Of a stretch of 47,643 nt of DNA, positions 35,474 through 42,518 are shown piece after piece (positions within the stretch are counted from its first letter, which is position 1; every line of letters begins with the position of its first letter). Below the pieces are notes generated by a model that saw only the letters and a program-made list of their open reading frames with translations, made no database searches and had not been told where the DNA came from. The position numbers and the translations under genes are program-made. The DNA comes from an uncultured Clostridia bacterium (GTDB lineage Bacteria; Bacillota; Clostridia; TANB77; CAG-508): positions 1 through 47,643 of the forward strand of contig CANQPZ010000008.1 in assembly GCA_947625895.1 (NCBI GenBank), in the 5' to 3' direction.

Positions 35474-36148
35474 CTATTGGTCTGCTAATACAGTAGTACC
35501 AGAAGAACCATTACCAACAACTTGTGTCATTAAACTGTTCCAAGTAATATTACCTATTTTACCATCTTGAGATAGACCATTGTTAGCTTGAAATTGAATT
35601 GTTGCTTCACGAGTTTTTACTCCGAAAATACCATCTAAGCCACCAGTATTTAAACCTAAAGTGTTTAAAGCATCTTGAGCAATTAAAACATAAATACCTC
35701 TACTTCCGAACTGAGTTAATGGATAGCCACTTGCAATCCATCTATCATCGAAATGCACCCAGCGGGGAGTATCAATTTCCGGTTCAATGTATCTCCAGTA
35801 TCCAGAGGCACGAGCTAAATTTCTCATATAATCTCGTTTTTGTTCATTTAAATTTTGTCCAACATCAAATGCAACACCAGCATAATGCTGAGATAAAATT
35901 CCATGACCACCTTCCCAACATCTTTTAAAAGCAAAACCGACAAATATAGGAGCTCCATATAATGTCCTAAAATTATTCCAAGATTGCATTGTTCTTCTAT
36001 CTGTCCATAATATATTAGAACCGCTAGAGCCTCTAAATTCTTTTACAGTTAAAGTTCTATTTACATTATAAGGCATAGCTTCCTGTTCACCTTTGTAATA
36101 TGTTTCCATTCTATCAGTATTGTTATTATAAATAAGTATTTTTGCCAT
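35474..36148 (-). CDS. M15-type peptidase with a peptidoglycan-binding domain
   Basis: 224 residues. The N-terminal part has the zinc pattern of D-Ala-D-Ala carboxypeptidases and VanY-like enzymes: His88 and Asp95 (SQHYAGVAFD) and His132 (RWVHFDD). Residues about 150-208 form a PG_binding_1 repeat (LDGIFGVKTREATIQFQ). Cleavage of peptide stems in peptidoglycan is expected. There is no signal peptide, so it acts from inside, leaves by another route, or is released on lysis. Related proteins with the same start (YNN..RMETYY) occur across the Clostridia. The ATG at 36148 has AAGGAGG 7 bases upstream. Confidence 0.82.
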   Translation of the reverse strand: MAKILIYNNNTDRMETYYKGEQEAMPYNVNRTLTVKEFRGSSGSNILWTDRRTMQSWNNFRTLYGAPIFVGFAFKRCWEGGHGILSQHYAGVAFDVGQNLNEQKRDYMRNLARASGYWRYIEPEIDTPRWVHFDDRWIASGYPLTQFGSRGIYVLIAQDALNTLGLNTGGLDGIFGVKTREATIQFQANNGLSQDGKIGNITWNSLMTQVVGNGSSGTTVLADQ

Positions 36149-36190
36149 TTTAAACCTCCTTATTTATAATATTCTATGATGTTAGAAAAA

Positions 36191-36229
36191 AATGGTTAAA
36201 AAAATACTGCAAATTCAATTTGCAGTATT
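36191..36229 (-). terminator. Terminator of the Ser-rich membrane protein gene
   Basis: Minus strand: a near-perfect 13-base inverted repeat (36229-36217 with 36215-36203) followed by a T-run (complement of 36196-36202). Confidence 0.82.
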
Positions 36230-36235
36230 AATAAA

Positions 36236-36820
36236 TTAATATCTTGAACTAGAATTTGATTTAATTCTATAAGCATATTGCATAACTTCTTCGAGTTGTT
36301 TTACAGTAATTCCATAAGAATCCAACCAATTTTCTGCAGATCGTTTTTGCTTAGAACTGCTAGAAGAATATGATGGACCAATAAAATAGTAAGAACTGTA
36401 ATCATCATCATCTAGATCTAGAGAAGAGTCTCTATAACTTAAAGAATTTGAACTACTACTACCAGAATTATAGTGATAGTAATGAAGAATAATATCATCA
36501 TTTATTCCAGAACCATATGCATCAACACTATAATAATTATCATGTATAGTTACACTAAAACTAAAATCATCTTCAACAAGCATATCATATATTTCTTCAG
36601 CTGTTGCATCAGAATTATCAGCATATGAAGAATGTGTAGTTTCATTTTTATCAGATTTTTTCTTTTTAGATGAAGATGAACTTGAAGAATCAAATAAGTC
36701 AGAATGATTAACAATTATAAAAACTAAAGCTATAGATACTATAATTAATAAAGTTGCTAAAATAATAATAGAAATAATAAGACCTTTTTTTCCACTTCTA
36801 TTAGGCGATTTTTCTTTCAT
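36236..36820 (-). CDS. Single-pass membrane protein with a Ser-rich exterior, unknown function
   Basis: 194 residues. A basic N-terminus (KEKSPNRSGKKG) precedes one membrane segment near 13-37, then a SSSSSSS-KKKK linker. The exterior domain is low in complexity (Ser, Asp and Tyr runs), and its last 40 residues (ENWLDSYGITVKQLEEVMQYA) look like a small helical module. The ATG at 36820 is chosen because GGGAGG lies just before it; a longer frame would enter the upstream terminator. I recognise no family. Own promoter and terminator make it a single-gene unit. Confidence 0.65.
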   Translation of the reverse strand: MKEKSPNRSGKKGLIISIIILATLLIIVSIALVFIIVNHSDLFDSSSSSSSKKKKSDKNETTHSSYADNSDATAEEIYDMLVEDDFSFSVTIHDNYYSVDAYGSGINDDIILHYYHYNSGSSSSNSLSYRDSSLDLDDDDYSSYYFIGPSYSSSSSKQKRSAENWLDSYGITVKQLEEVMQYAYRIKSNSSSRY

Positions 36821-36842
36821 TTTTTCCTCCCAATATATTATA

Positions 36843-36871
36843 TTTATATTAATAATAACATAATTTTCCAA
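36843..36871 (-). promoter_or_regulatory. Promoter of the Ser-rich membrane protein gene
   Basis: Minus strand: TTGGAA (36866-36871), a 17-base spacer and TATAAA (36843-36848). Confidence 0.6.
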
Positions 36872-36889
36872 ATATTCAATATATAAAGT

Positions 36890-36931
36890 AAAAAAGGAAA
36901 GACCCGCCTGCCAAAATAACAGCAGACGGGC
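36890..36931 (-). terminator. Terminator of the GC-rich membrane protein gene
   Basis: Minus strand: a 10-bp G+C-rich stem (36931-36922 with 36911-36902, two G-T pairs), 10-base loop and a T-rich run ending near 36890. Confidence 0.82.
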
Positions 36932-36967
36932 TTCCAACCTCCGAACTAGCACTCTAGAACGAGCCTT

Positions 36968-37348
36968 TTACAGCACGATCAGAATGCCACGAGCCCACTG
37001 CGGAACAACCGGGCCACCCTGAGCAGCAGGACGATGCGCATCAGCGCGGATCCATCTGATGATGGGACGCTTAACAGCAATCGTTCCTACCAAAGCACCC
37101 ATAGCGGTGAGGCAAATGATGACCATACTGGCATGGGGAGCCAGAAGTTCAATTGCCACATATGCTAGGATTCCCAGGAAGCACGCCATCCACGCCATCC
37201 GAGACCGAGCAAAAATCGCGACAGCGATAGAGCCCAGAATGATGATGGCTGCGAATGTCATGACGGCCTCACTCGCTGTAAACAACGCAGTGAAGAACGG
37301 GGATAGGACTGAATACAGCCCCAGGAACAAAGCAGCAAAGATAATCAT
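36968..37348 (-). CDS. GC-rich small multi-pass membrane protein, unknown function
   Basis: 126 residues with three or four hydrophobic segments (about 2-22, 28-47, 52-70 and 75-92) and a basic, Ala/Pro/Arg-rich tail. No family is recognised; a holin-like or small transporter-like role is only speculation. The ATG at 37348 has a strong GGGAGGTGA site. The base composition is foreign: the lines at 36961, 37021 and 37141 count to 60, 57 and 53% G+C, while the host line at 37441 counts to 22%. Codons and residues (Ala, Arg, Trp) differ accordingly. It has a host-like AT-rich promoter and a GC-rich terminator. Confidence 0.7.
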   Translation of the reverse strand: MIIFAALFLGLYSVLSPFFTALFTASEAVMTFAAIIILGSIAVAIFARSRMAWMACFLGILAYVAIELLAPHASMVIICLTAMGALVGTIAVKRPIIRWIRADAHRPAAQGGPVVPQWARGILIVL

Positions 37349-37378
37349 GAAGTCACCTCCCTATTAGTTGATAAAATT

Positions 37379-37407
37379 ATTATATCACTAATTTACATAA
37401 AATGCAA
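37379..37407 (-). promoter_or_regulatory. Promoter of the GC-rich membrane protein gene
   Basis: Minus strand: TTGCAT (37402-37407), a 17-base spacer and TATAAT (37379-37384) with TGA in front. It is back to back with the alkD promoter. Confidence 0.75.
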
Positions 37408-37418
37408 TCAAACGGCTT

Positions 37419-37447
37419 TTGTTTACAAGCTTAAAATATGATATAAT
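37419..37447 (+). promoter_or_regulatory. Promoter of alkD-nfo
   Basis: TTGTTT (37419-37424), a 17-base spacer and TATAAT (37442-37447) with TGA in front. Transcription should begin at about 37454, one base before the ATG. Confidence 0.78.
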
Positions 37448-37454
37448 AAACAAC

Positions 37455-38132
37455 ATGAAAAATAATGTTAGAGAAAAAATATTTGAATTAGCAGACGAGA
37501 AATATAAAAAATTTCAATCAGGTTTGTGCCCAGATACAGATAACATAATTGGAGTAAGAGTTCCAATTTTAAGAAATTATGCAAAAGAATTAGTAAAAGA
37601 AGATTTTAAATCTAATTTTGAAAAAATAGAAACTGATTATTATGAAGAAGTAATGCTTAAAGGAATGATGATTGGTTTAGCCCAAATACCATATGAAGAA
37701 AAATTGAAATATGTAGAAGACTTTATACCATATATAGACAATTGGGCAACATGTGATGTATTTGTATCGGGATTAAAAATAAAAGAAAAAGAACAATTTT
37801 ATGAATTTATACTAAAATATTTATCAAACCAAAATACAGAGTTTGAAATTAGATTTGGTTTAGTATGCTTGTTGAATTATTTTATAGATGAACAACATTT
37901 AGCTAAAATATTTGAAATAACAGATACAATAAACAGAGATGAATATTATGTTGAAATGGCTATTGCATGGCTAATTTCAATTTGCTATATAAAGTTTCCA
38001 AAAGAAACAAGAAAATATCTTAAAGATAATAAACTTAGTAAATTTGCATATAACAAATCAATACAGAAAATAATAGAATCAAGAAGAATTACAGAACAAG
38101 AAAAAGAAAAATTAAGAAAAATGAAAAGATAA
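37455..38132 (+). CDS. alkD: DNA alkylation repair protein (AlkD-like glycosylase)
   Basis: 225 residues of HEAT-like helical repeats. AlkD-type glycosylases remove bulky N3- and N7-alkyl purines. Family features include the N-terminal [13 protein letters not shown] segment and the central DNWATCDVF block, in which the Trp and Asp of the active site lie. The ATG at 37455 has no ribosome binding site because the promoter -10 ends 7 bases before it; the message may be leaderless. The next gene, nfo, cleaves the abasic sites a glycosylase produces, so the pair forms a base-excision repair operon. Confidence 0.88.
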   Translation: MKNNVREKIFELADEKYKKFQSGLCPDTDNIIGVRVPILRNYAKELVKEDFKSNFEKIETDYYEEVMLKGMMIGLAQIPYEEKLKYVEDFIPYIDNWATCDVFVSGLKIKEKEQFYEFILKYLSNQNTEFEIRFGLVCLLNYFIDEQHLAKIFEITDTINRDEYYVEMAIAWLISICYIKFPKETRKYLKDNKLSKFAYNKSIQKIIESRRITEQEKEKLRKMKR

Positions 38133-38146
38133 AAGGAAGGAAAATT

Positions 38147-38980
38147 ATGTTAAAAATAGGGTGTCATTTATCAGTATCTAAAGGATTTTATGAGATGGGG
38201 AAAGAAGCAGTTTCAATAAATGCAAATACAATACAATTTTTTACTAGAAATCCAAGAGGAGGAGCTGCAAAACCAATAGATGAAGAAGATGTAAAAAGAT
38301 TTAAGCAATTAGCAGAAGAAAATAAAATTGAAGTATTGTTAGCTCATGCTCCATATACACTAAATGCATGTGCGGCAACTGAGGGACTTAGAGACTTTGC
38401 AAAAAATACAATGAAGGACGACTTAAAAAGAATGGAATATTTCCCAGGAAATTATTACAATTTTCATCCAGGAAGCCACGTAGGACAAGGAGCAGAAGTT
38501 GGAATTGATTATATTATTAAAATGCTAAATGAAATTATTAAACCAGAGCAACATACAAAAATTCTATTAGAAACTATGGCCGGAAAAGGTACAGAAATAG
38601 GAAGAAATTTTGAAGAAATAAAACAAATAATAGACGGAATTGAACTAAAAGATCATATAGGAGTTTGCCTTGATACATGCCATATTTTTGATGGTGGATA
38701 TGATATAGTTAATAATTTAGATAAAGTTATAGAAGAATTTGATAAAATAATTGGACTTGAAAAATTATATGCAATTCATTTAAATGATAGTATGAACATT
38801 TTAGGTTCACACAAAGACAGACATGCCAAAATAGGAGAAGGAAATATAGGACTTGAAGCAATCACACGAATTATAAATCATCCTAAATTAAGAAATCTTC
38901 CATTCTTCTTAGAAACACCAAATGAACTAGAAGGTTATGGAAAAGAAATTGCTTTATTAAGAAGTAAATATGAAGAATAA
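38147..38980 (+). CDS. nfo: Endonuclease IV
   Basis: 277 residues. Endonuclease IV cuts DNA 5' to abasic sites with a three-zinc centre. The barrel motifs are complete: [44 protein letters not shown](IFDGGYD), and the final metal/substrate block HLNDSMN with DRHAKIGEG. The ATG at 38147 is preceded by AAGGAAGG. It lies 14 bases after alkD, so lesion excision and strand incision are co-expressed. Confidence 0.96.
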   Translation: MLKIGCHLSVSKGFYEMGKEAVSINANTIQFFTRNPRGGAAKPIDEEDVKRFKQLAEENKIEVLLAHAPYTLNACAATEGLRDFAKNTMKDDLKRMEYFPGNYYNFHPGSHVGQGAEVGIDYIIKMLNEIIKPEQHTKILLETMAGKGTEIGRNFEEIKQIIDGIELKDHIGVCLDTCHIFDGGYDIVNNLDKVIEEFDKIIGLEKLYAIHLNDSMNILGSHKDRHAKIGEGNIGLEAITRIINHPKLRNLPFFLETPNELEGYGKEIALLRSKYEE

Positions 38981-38985
38981 AAACA

Positions 38986-39016
38986 AAAAAACCGTGAATT
39001 TTATTCACGGTTTTTT
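38986..39016. terminator. Bidirectional terminator between nfo and the ComEC-type gene
   Basis: A 13-bp perfect stem (38986-38998 with 39004-39016), 5-base loop, A-run on one side and T-run on the other. Confidence 0.9.
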
Positions 39017-39018
39017 GT

Positions 39019-40041
39019 TTATTGTCCAACTACATTTTCTGTATTCACAACCTTATTTGCGGTTGATGGATTACCATCAAGTGCAGTCATAAATGTTTGT
39101 ATACTATAAGTCTTTCCATCACTAGTTAATAAAATAGTTCCTGATTCATCTGTTCTGTAAACTGTTGAACCACAATCAGATAATCTTTTTATGATATCTG
39201 CAGATGGATGAGAATACGTATTATTTGCACCTACAGAAATGATTGCTGTTTCAGGTTTAACACTATTAATAAATTTTTCTGAACTACTTGTATCAGAACC
39301 ATGATGACCAACTTTTAATACATCTACATCTGGCCAAACATACTTATCTTCATTTGCCTTTTCAGCATCTCCCATGAAAAGGAAAGTTTTTTCTCCATAA
39401 GCCATGTGAATAACAATTGAATTTAAATTTAACTCAGATTGTTCTTCATTTTCAACTGCCATAATTGTACAAATTCCATCACCAATACCAAATGTATTAC
39501 CAACTTCACAACGAGTAATTGAAAGACCTTTTGCAGAAATTGCTTCTAAAACTGATTGGAAAGTTGAAGTACTAGTAGTTGCATCAGGCATATAAATTTT
39601 TCCAATTTCAAAACTATTTATTATATCGTCCATTCCACCAATATGATCTTCATGAGGATGTGTACCAACCAAGTAGTCAATTCTTTGAATTCCTAAAGAT
39701 GAAATATAATTTACAAGAAGTGGCCCATCTTCATTATTTCCTGCATCTATTAACATTGTTTGAGAATCGGCTATAACAAGAATTGAATCTGCTTGCCCAA
39801 CATCAAAGAAATATATTTGTAATTTTGAATCAGCTGAAACTACAGTATTATTAACTGTATTAACAGTAATCATATTTGATGAATTTGTTGGAATATTTAA
39901 ATTCTCTTCAATTAAGTTATTAACCTCATCAGGAAATTGGTTACTTATAAATGCAGCAATAATCAATATAATTCCAAGAAATAAAGTAATTAGAAATCCT
40001 TTTATTTGTGGATGAATTGGACGTTTTTTGCTATGTCTCAT
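39019..40041 (-). CDS. Membrane-anchored ComEC/Rec2-type metallo-beta-lactamase protein
   Basis: 340 residues. A basic tail and one membrane segment near 14-33 place the catalytic domain outside the cell. The domain resembles the C-terminal part of ComEC (QIYFFDVGQADSILV), with HPHEDH as the metal motif, FMGDAE, and KVGHHGSDTSSSEKF. Stand-alone forms are common in Firmicutes and may be secreted nucleases or phosphodiesterases; no competence membrane channel is encoded here. The ATG at 40041 follows GGAGG at good distance; longer in-frame starts overlap the promoter. Confidence 0.85.
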   Translation of the reverse strand: MRHSKKRPIHPQIKGFLITLFLGIILIIAAFISNQFPDEVNNLIEENLNIPTNSSNMITVNTVNNTVVSADSKLQIYFFDVGQADSILVIADSQTMLIDAGNNEDGPLLVNYISSLGIQRIDYLVGTHPHEDHIGGMDDIINSFEIGKIYMPDATTSTSTFQSVLEAISAKGLSITRCEVGNTFGIGDGICTIMAVENEEQSELNLNSIVIHMAYGEKTFLFMGDAEKANEDKYVWPDVDVLKVGHHGSDTSSSEKFINSVKPETAIISVGANNTYSHPSADIIKRLSDCGSTVYRTDESGTILLTSDGKTYSIQTFMTALDGNPSTANKVVNTENVVGQ

Positions 40042-40066
40042 AAGAACCTCCATTCTTTGCACCATA

Positions 40067-40095
40067 ATTATAAATATACTAAAACAAAAAATCAA
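40067..40095 (-). promoter_or_regulatory. Promoter of the ComEC-type gene
   Basis: Minus strand: TTGATT (40090-40095), a 17-base spacer and TATAAT (40067-40072). Confidence 0.7.
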
Positions 40096-40142
40096 CTGTT
40101 AATAAAAAAATAACAAGAATGTAAAAAAATATTAAAAAATAC

Positions 40143-40171
40143 TTGCAAATGTTAAATTTATATATTAAAAT
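40143..40171 (+). promoter_or_regulatory. Promoter of mraZ
   Basis: TTGCAA (40143-40148), a 17-base spacer and TAAAAT (40166-40171). The start of transcription would be near 40178, immediately before the MraZ boxes. Confidence 0.72.
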
Positions 40172-40180
40172 TTAATCGAA

Positions 40181-40204
40181 GTGGAGAAAAGTGGTGAAAA
40201 GTGG
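40181..40204 (+). promoter_or_regulatory. MraZ operator: three GTGG direct repeats
   Basis: GTGGAGAAAA, GTGGTGAAAA and GTGG repeat at exact 10-base steps (40181, 40191, 40201), with a weaker GTGAG at 40221. MraZ in other bacteria binds runs of short direct repeats before its own gene at this spacing. Placed just after the start of transcription, binding would block the promoter: negative autoregulation. Confidence 0.85.
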
Positions 40205-40230
40205 TTAGTAACCAGAAAGGGTGAGAAAGG

Positions 40231-40662
40231 TTGTTAATTGGCGAATTTGAGCATTCTTTAGATGCAAAAGGAAGATTAATAATGCCAGCTAAACTTAGAG
40301 ATTCAATTGGTGACAGTTTTGTTGTTACTAAAGGTTTAGATGGTTGCTTATTTGCGTTCTCAAAGACAGAATGGGAAAATTTCGAAGAAAAATTAAAAGC
40401 CCTACCACTTTCAAATAAAAATTCAAGAGAGTTTACAAGATTTTTCCTATCTGGAGCAACAGAGTGCGAAATAGATAAACAAGGAAGATTTTTAATTCCA
40501 AATAATTTAAGAGATTCAGCTGGACTTACTAAAGAAGTTGTAATTATAGGTGTTGGAACAAGAATTGAAATTTGGGATAAGGAAAAATGGAATAATTACA
40601 ATAATGATGAAAATATATCTGTTGAAGATATAGCAGAAAATATGACAATGCTTGGTATATAA
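40231..40662 (+). CDS. mraZ: Transcriptional regulator MraZ
   Basis: 143 residues. MraZ is a ring-forming DNA-binding regulator of the division and cell-wall (dcw) cluster. Its two AbrB-like halves each show the DxxGR motif: HSLDAKGRLIMPAKLR near residue 8 and CEIDKQGRFLIPNNLR near residue 75. The start is TTG at 40231, with AGAAAGGGTG 7 bases upstream; the protein then begins MLIGEFEH, as the family does. It sits behind its operator and ahead of rsmH, but an unusual 311-base gap full of repeats separates the two. Confidence 0.96.
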   Translation: MLIGEFEHSLDAKGRLIMPAKLRDSIGDSFVVTKGLDGCLFAFSKTEWENFEEKLKALPLSNKNSREFTRFFLSGATECEIDKQGRFLIPNNLRDSAGLTKEVVIIGVGTRIEIWDKEKWNNYNNDENISVEDIAENMTMLGI

Positions 40663-40735
40663 CTTGCAAAAGTTTATATAAAATACAAAAGATAAAACCT
40701 TAAGAAACAAAAGAACAAAAATTACAAAAGACAAA

Positions 40736-40755
40736 AGGCAGTCTTTTGACTGCCT
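40736..40755 (+). other. Stem-loop A of the mraZ-rsmH gap
   Basis: 8-bp perfect stem (40736-40743 with 40748-40755) and TTTT loop. No T-run follows. The loop with its closing pairs reads TCTTTTGA, the complement of the array motif. Confidence 0.8.
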
Positions 40756-40775
40756 AAAGAGTATTATTTACAAAA

Positions 40776-40809
40776 GAATTTTAAAGACACAAAAGATTCT
40801 TTAAAATTC
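40776..40809 (+). other. Stem-loop B of the mraZ-rsmH gap
   Basis: 12-bp perfect stem (40776-40787 with 40798-40809). The 10-base loop contains a complete ACAAAAGA unit. No T-run follows. Confidence 0.8.
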
Positions 40810-40814
40810 AAAAG

Positions 40815-40830
40815 ATGTATTAATATACAT
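40815..40830 (+). other. Stem-loop C of the mraZ-rsmH gap
   Basis: 6-bp AT-rich stem (40815-40820 with 40825-40830) and TAAT loop; weak on its own. Confidence 0.5.
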
Positions 40831-40856
40831 AAGAAAAATAAAATACAAAAGACACA

Positions 40857-40887
40857 CATATTCTGGGGTAACGTGCCCCAGAATATG
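40857..40887 (+). other. Stem-loop D of the mraZ-rsmH gap
   Basis: 12-bp perfect stem with a GGGG/CCCC top (40857-40868 with 40876-40887) and 7-base loop TAACGTG. This is the most stable of the five. It is followed by an A-run, so it is not a plus-strand terminator. Confidence 0.85.
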
Positions 40888-40915
40888 AAAAAAATAATAC
40901 ATATAAAGTAAAGAC

Positions 40916-40940
40916 AGTTGGTAAATTATATCTACCAACT
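40916..40940 (+). other. Stem-loop E of the mraZ-rsmH gap
   Basis: 8-bp perfect stem (40916-40923 with 40933-40940) and 9-base loop, followed by TTTT and AAG. At best a weak terminator or attenuator, 33 bases before rsmH. Confidence 0.65.
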
Positions 40941-40973
40941 TTTAAGTATTTTATAAAAGAAAAGGTAGTTTTA

Positions 40974-41906
40974 ATGGATTTTGTTCATAAACCTGTCTTG
41001 CTAAATGAATGTATAGAAGGACTTAATATAAATCCGGATGGAATATATGTTGATGGAACTTTAGGAGGAGCAGGACATAGTAGTGAAATATTAAAAAGGC
41101 TTTCTAAAAATGGAAAACTTATAGGAATTGACAAAGATGAAGAAGCATTAAAAGCTTCAAAAGAAAGACTTAAAGATTATTCAAATGTAGTTTATTATCA
41201 TGGAAATCATGACGATATAAAAAATATATTAGAAGAACTTAATATAGAAAAAGTTGATGGCATATTATTAGACTTAGGTGTTTCATCATACCAGTTAGAT
41301 GAAAAAAGCAGAGGATTTAGCTATTTAGGAAATAACGATTTAGATATGAGAATGGACAAGTCTCAAGAATTAGATGCTAAATACGTTATAAACAAATATT
41401 CAGAAGAAAACTTAGCAAAAATCATTTATGAATATGGAGAAGAGAGATTTTCAAGACAAATAGCAAGAAATATTTGCCTTGAAAGAAAGAAAAAAGAAAT
41501 TGAAACAACAAAAGAATTAGTTGATATTATAGAAAGATCAATACCAGCAAAGTTTAGACAATTTGATTCACATCCAGCAAAAAGAACATTTCAAGCAATA
41601 CGAATTGAAGTAAATGATGAAATAAAACCTTTATCTAAGTCAGTAGCAGAAGCAATAGATTGCTTAAAACCACAAGGAAGACTATGTATAATTACATTTC
41701 ACTCTTTAGAGGATAGAGCAGTAAAAAATGCTTATACAAATGCTGAAGGAAAATGTACATGTCCACCTGGATTACCATATTGTGCTTGTGGTGCTATAAA
41801 AAAAGCAAAGATAATAAATAAAAAGCCAATATTACCTACAAAAGAAGAAATGGATGAAAATTCGAGAAGTAAGAGTGCAAAGTTGAGAATCATTGAAAAA
41901 TTATAA
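40974..41906 (+). CDS. rsmH: 16S rRNA (cytosine(1402)-N4)-methyltransferase
   Basis: 310 residues. RsmH methylates C1402 of 16S rRNA in the decoding centre with S-adenosylmethionine. The N-terminal [13 protein letters not shown] and SAM motif [11 protein letters not shown] are present, then [12 protein letters not shown], the RGFSY segment and the final [21 protein letters not shown] cysteine cluster lies near residue 261. The ATG at 40974 follows a weak AAAGG. It is the second gene of the dcw cluster, between the repeat-rich gap and ftsL. Confidence 0.97.
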   Translation: MDFVHKPVLLNECIEGLNINPDGIYVDGTLGGAGHSSEILKRLSKNGKLIGIDKDEEALKASKERLKDYSNVVYYHGNHDDIKNILEELNIEKVDGILLDLGVSSYQLDEKSRGFSYLGNNDLDMRMDKSQELDAKYVINKYSEENLAKIIYEYGEERFSRQIARNICLERKKKEIETTKELVDIIERSIPAKFRQFDSHPAKRTFQAIRIEVNDEIKPLSKSVAEAIDCLKPQGRLCIITFHSLEDRAVKNAYTNAEGKCTCPPGLPYCACGAIKKAKIINKKPILPTKEEMDENSRSKSAKLRIIEKL

Positions 41907-41924
41907 AAAAGGAGGTGCAGGGAA

Positions 41925-42437
41925 ATGGCTATGCAAAGACCAATAAAATACCAATATGAGACAAGCCCTAGGAAATTGCAACCAGAATATAGACCTGCAA
42001 GAAAAAAATATCCTCCAAAATCAACTGCACCAAAACAGAAAACTGCTACTCCAAAAATAAGTGCAAAAAAGAAAGAAGGCAGAAAAAAATTAGTAATATC
42101 TCTTATGGTACTATTTGCTGTAATATTTACAATAAGCTACAGAAATTCACAAATAGATGAAGCCTTTAGAAAAGGCGAAGAAATGAAGCAAGCTTATTTA
42201 GAGATTGAAAAAGAAAATGATCAACTAAAAGTTGATATTGAAGATAGCTTAAATTATAACAATATTGAACAAGCTGCTAAAGAAAAATTAGGAATGCAAA
42301 AACTTTCAAATAAACAAACAATTTATATAAACTTACCTAAAAGGGATTACATTCAACCAGCAACAGAAGATGTTGTAATTAATGAAAATGAAGGATTCTT
42401 TACAAAAATAATTAATTCAATAATGAATCTATTTTAA
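41925..42437 (+). CDS. ftsL: Cell division protein FtsL-like
   Basis: 170 residues: a long basic, Pro/Lys-rich cytoplasmic tail (1-55), one membrane segment near 56-74, and a coiled-coil exterior (EMKQAYLEIEKENDQLKVDI) followed by the short AKEKLGMQKLSN motif common to FtsL/DivIC proteins. FtsL forms the divisome subcomplex with FtsB/DivIC and FtsQ/DivIB and activates FtsW and the septal PBP. Position after rsmH supports FtsL over DivIC. The ATG has AAAGGAGGTG upstream. A terminator follows at once, whereas a PBP gene is the usual next neighbour. Confidence 0.88.
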   Translation: MAMQRPIKYQYETSPRKLQPEYRPARKKYPPKSTAPKQKTATPKISAKKKEGRKKLVISLMVLFAVIFTISYRNSQIDEAFRKGEEMKQAYLEIEKENDQLKVDIEDSLNYNNIEQAAKEKLGMQKLSNKQTIYINLPKRDYIQPATEDVVINENEGFFTKIINSIMNLF

Positions 42438-42476
42438 AAAGAAATAATTAAAATAAAATTGATTATTTCTTTTTTT
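42438..42476 (+). terminator. Terminator after ftsL
   Basis: An 11-bp AT-rich stem (42438-42448 with 42462-42472), 13-base loop and T-run to 42476. Confidence 0.75.
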
Positions 42477-42518
42477 GCGTTAAAATATTATAATATACAA
42501 ATAATATAGGAGATAAAA

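Larger units (their letters stand above)
40685..40852 (+). repeat. Phased ACAAAAGA repeat array between mraZ and rsmH
   Basis: Six exact copies of ACAAAAGA start at 40685, 40707, 40724, 40770, 40789 and 40845. Variants are ACAAAAGG at 40731, TCAAAAGA at 40808 and ACATAAGA at 40827. From 40770 the steps are 19, 19, 19 and 18 bases, so this is a regular array of an 8-base unit with 10-11 base variable spacers. The gap 40663-40973 contains no open reading frame of note, only this array and five stem-loops. The function is unknown. Confidence 0.8.

Noticed and set aside
35474..37348. Prophage remnant
   Set aside because: Only a lysin-like enzyme and small membrane proteins are present; no integrase, capsid, terminase or attachment repeats were seen.
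37059..37367. Plus-strand open frame across the GC-rich island
   Set aside because: It would overlap the promoter and ribosome binding site of the minus-strand gene, which has the better start and terminator.
40685..40852. CRISPR array
   Set aside because: The unit is 8 bases with 10-11 base spacers, far below CRISPR repeat and spacer lengths, and no cas gene is near.
40736..40940. Tandem rho-independent terminators after mraZ
   Set aside because: Stems A to D are followed by purines or A-runs rather than T-runs; only E has four T and it is weak.
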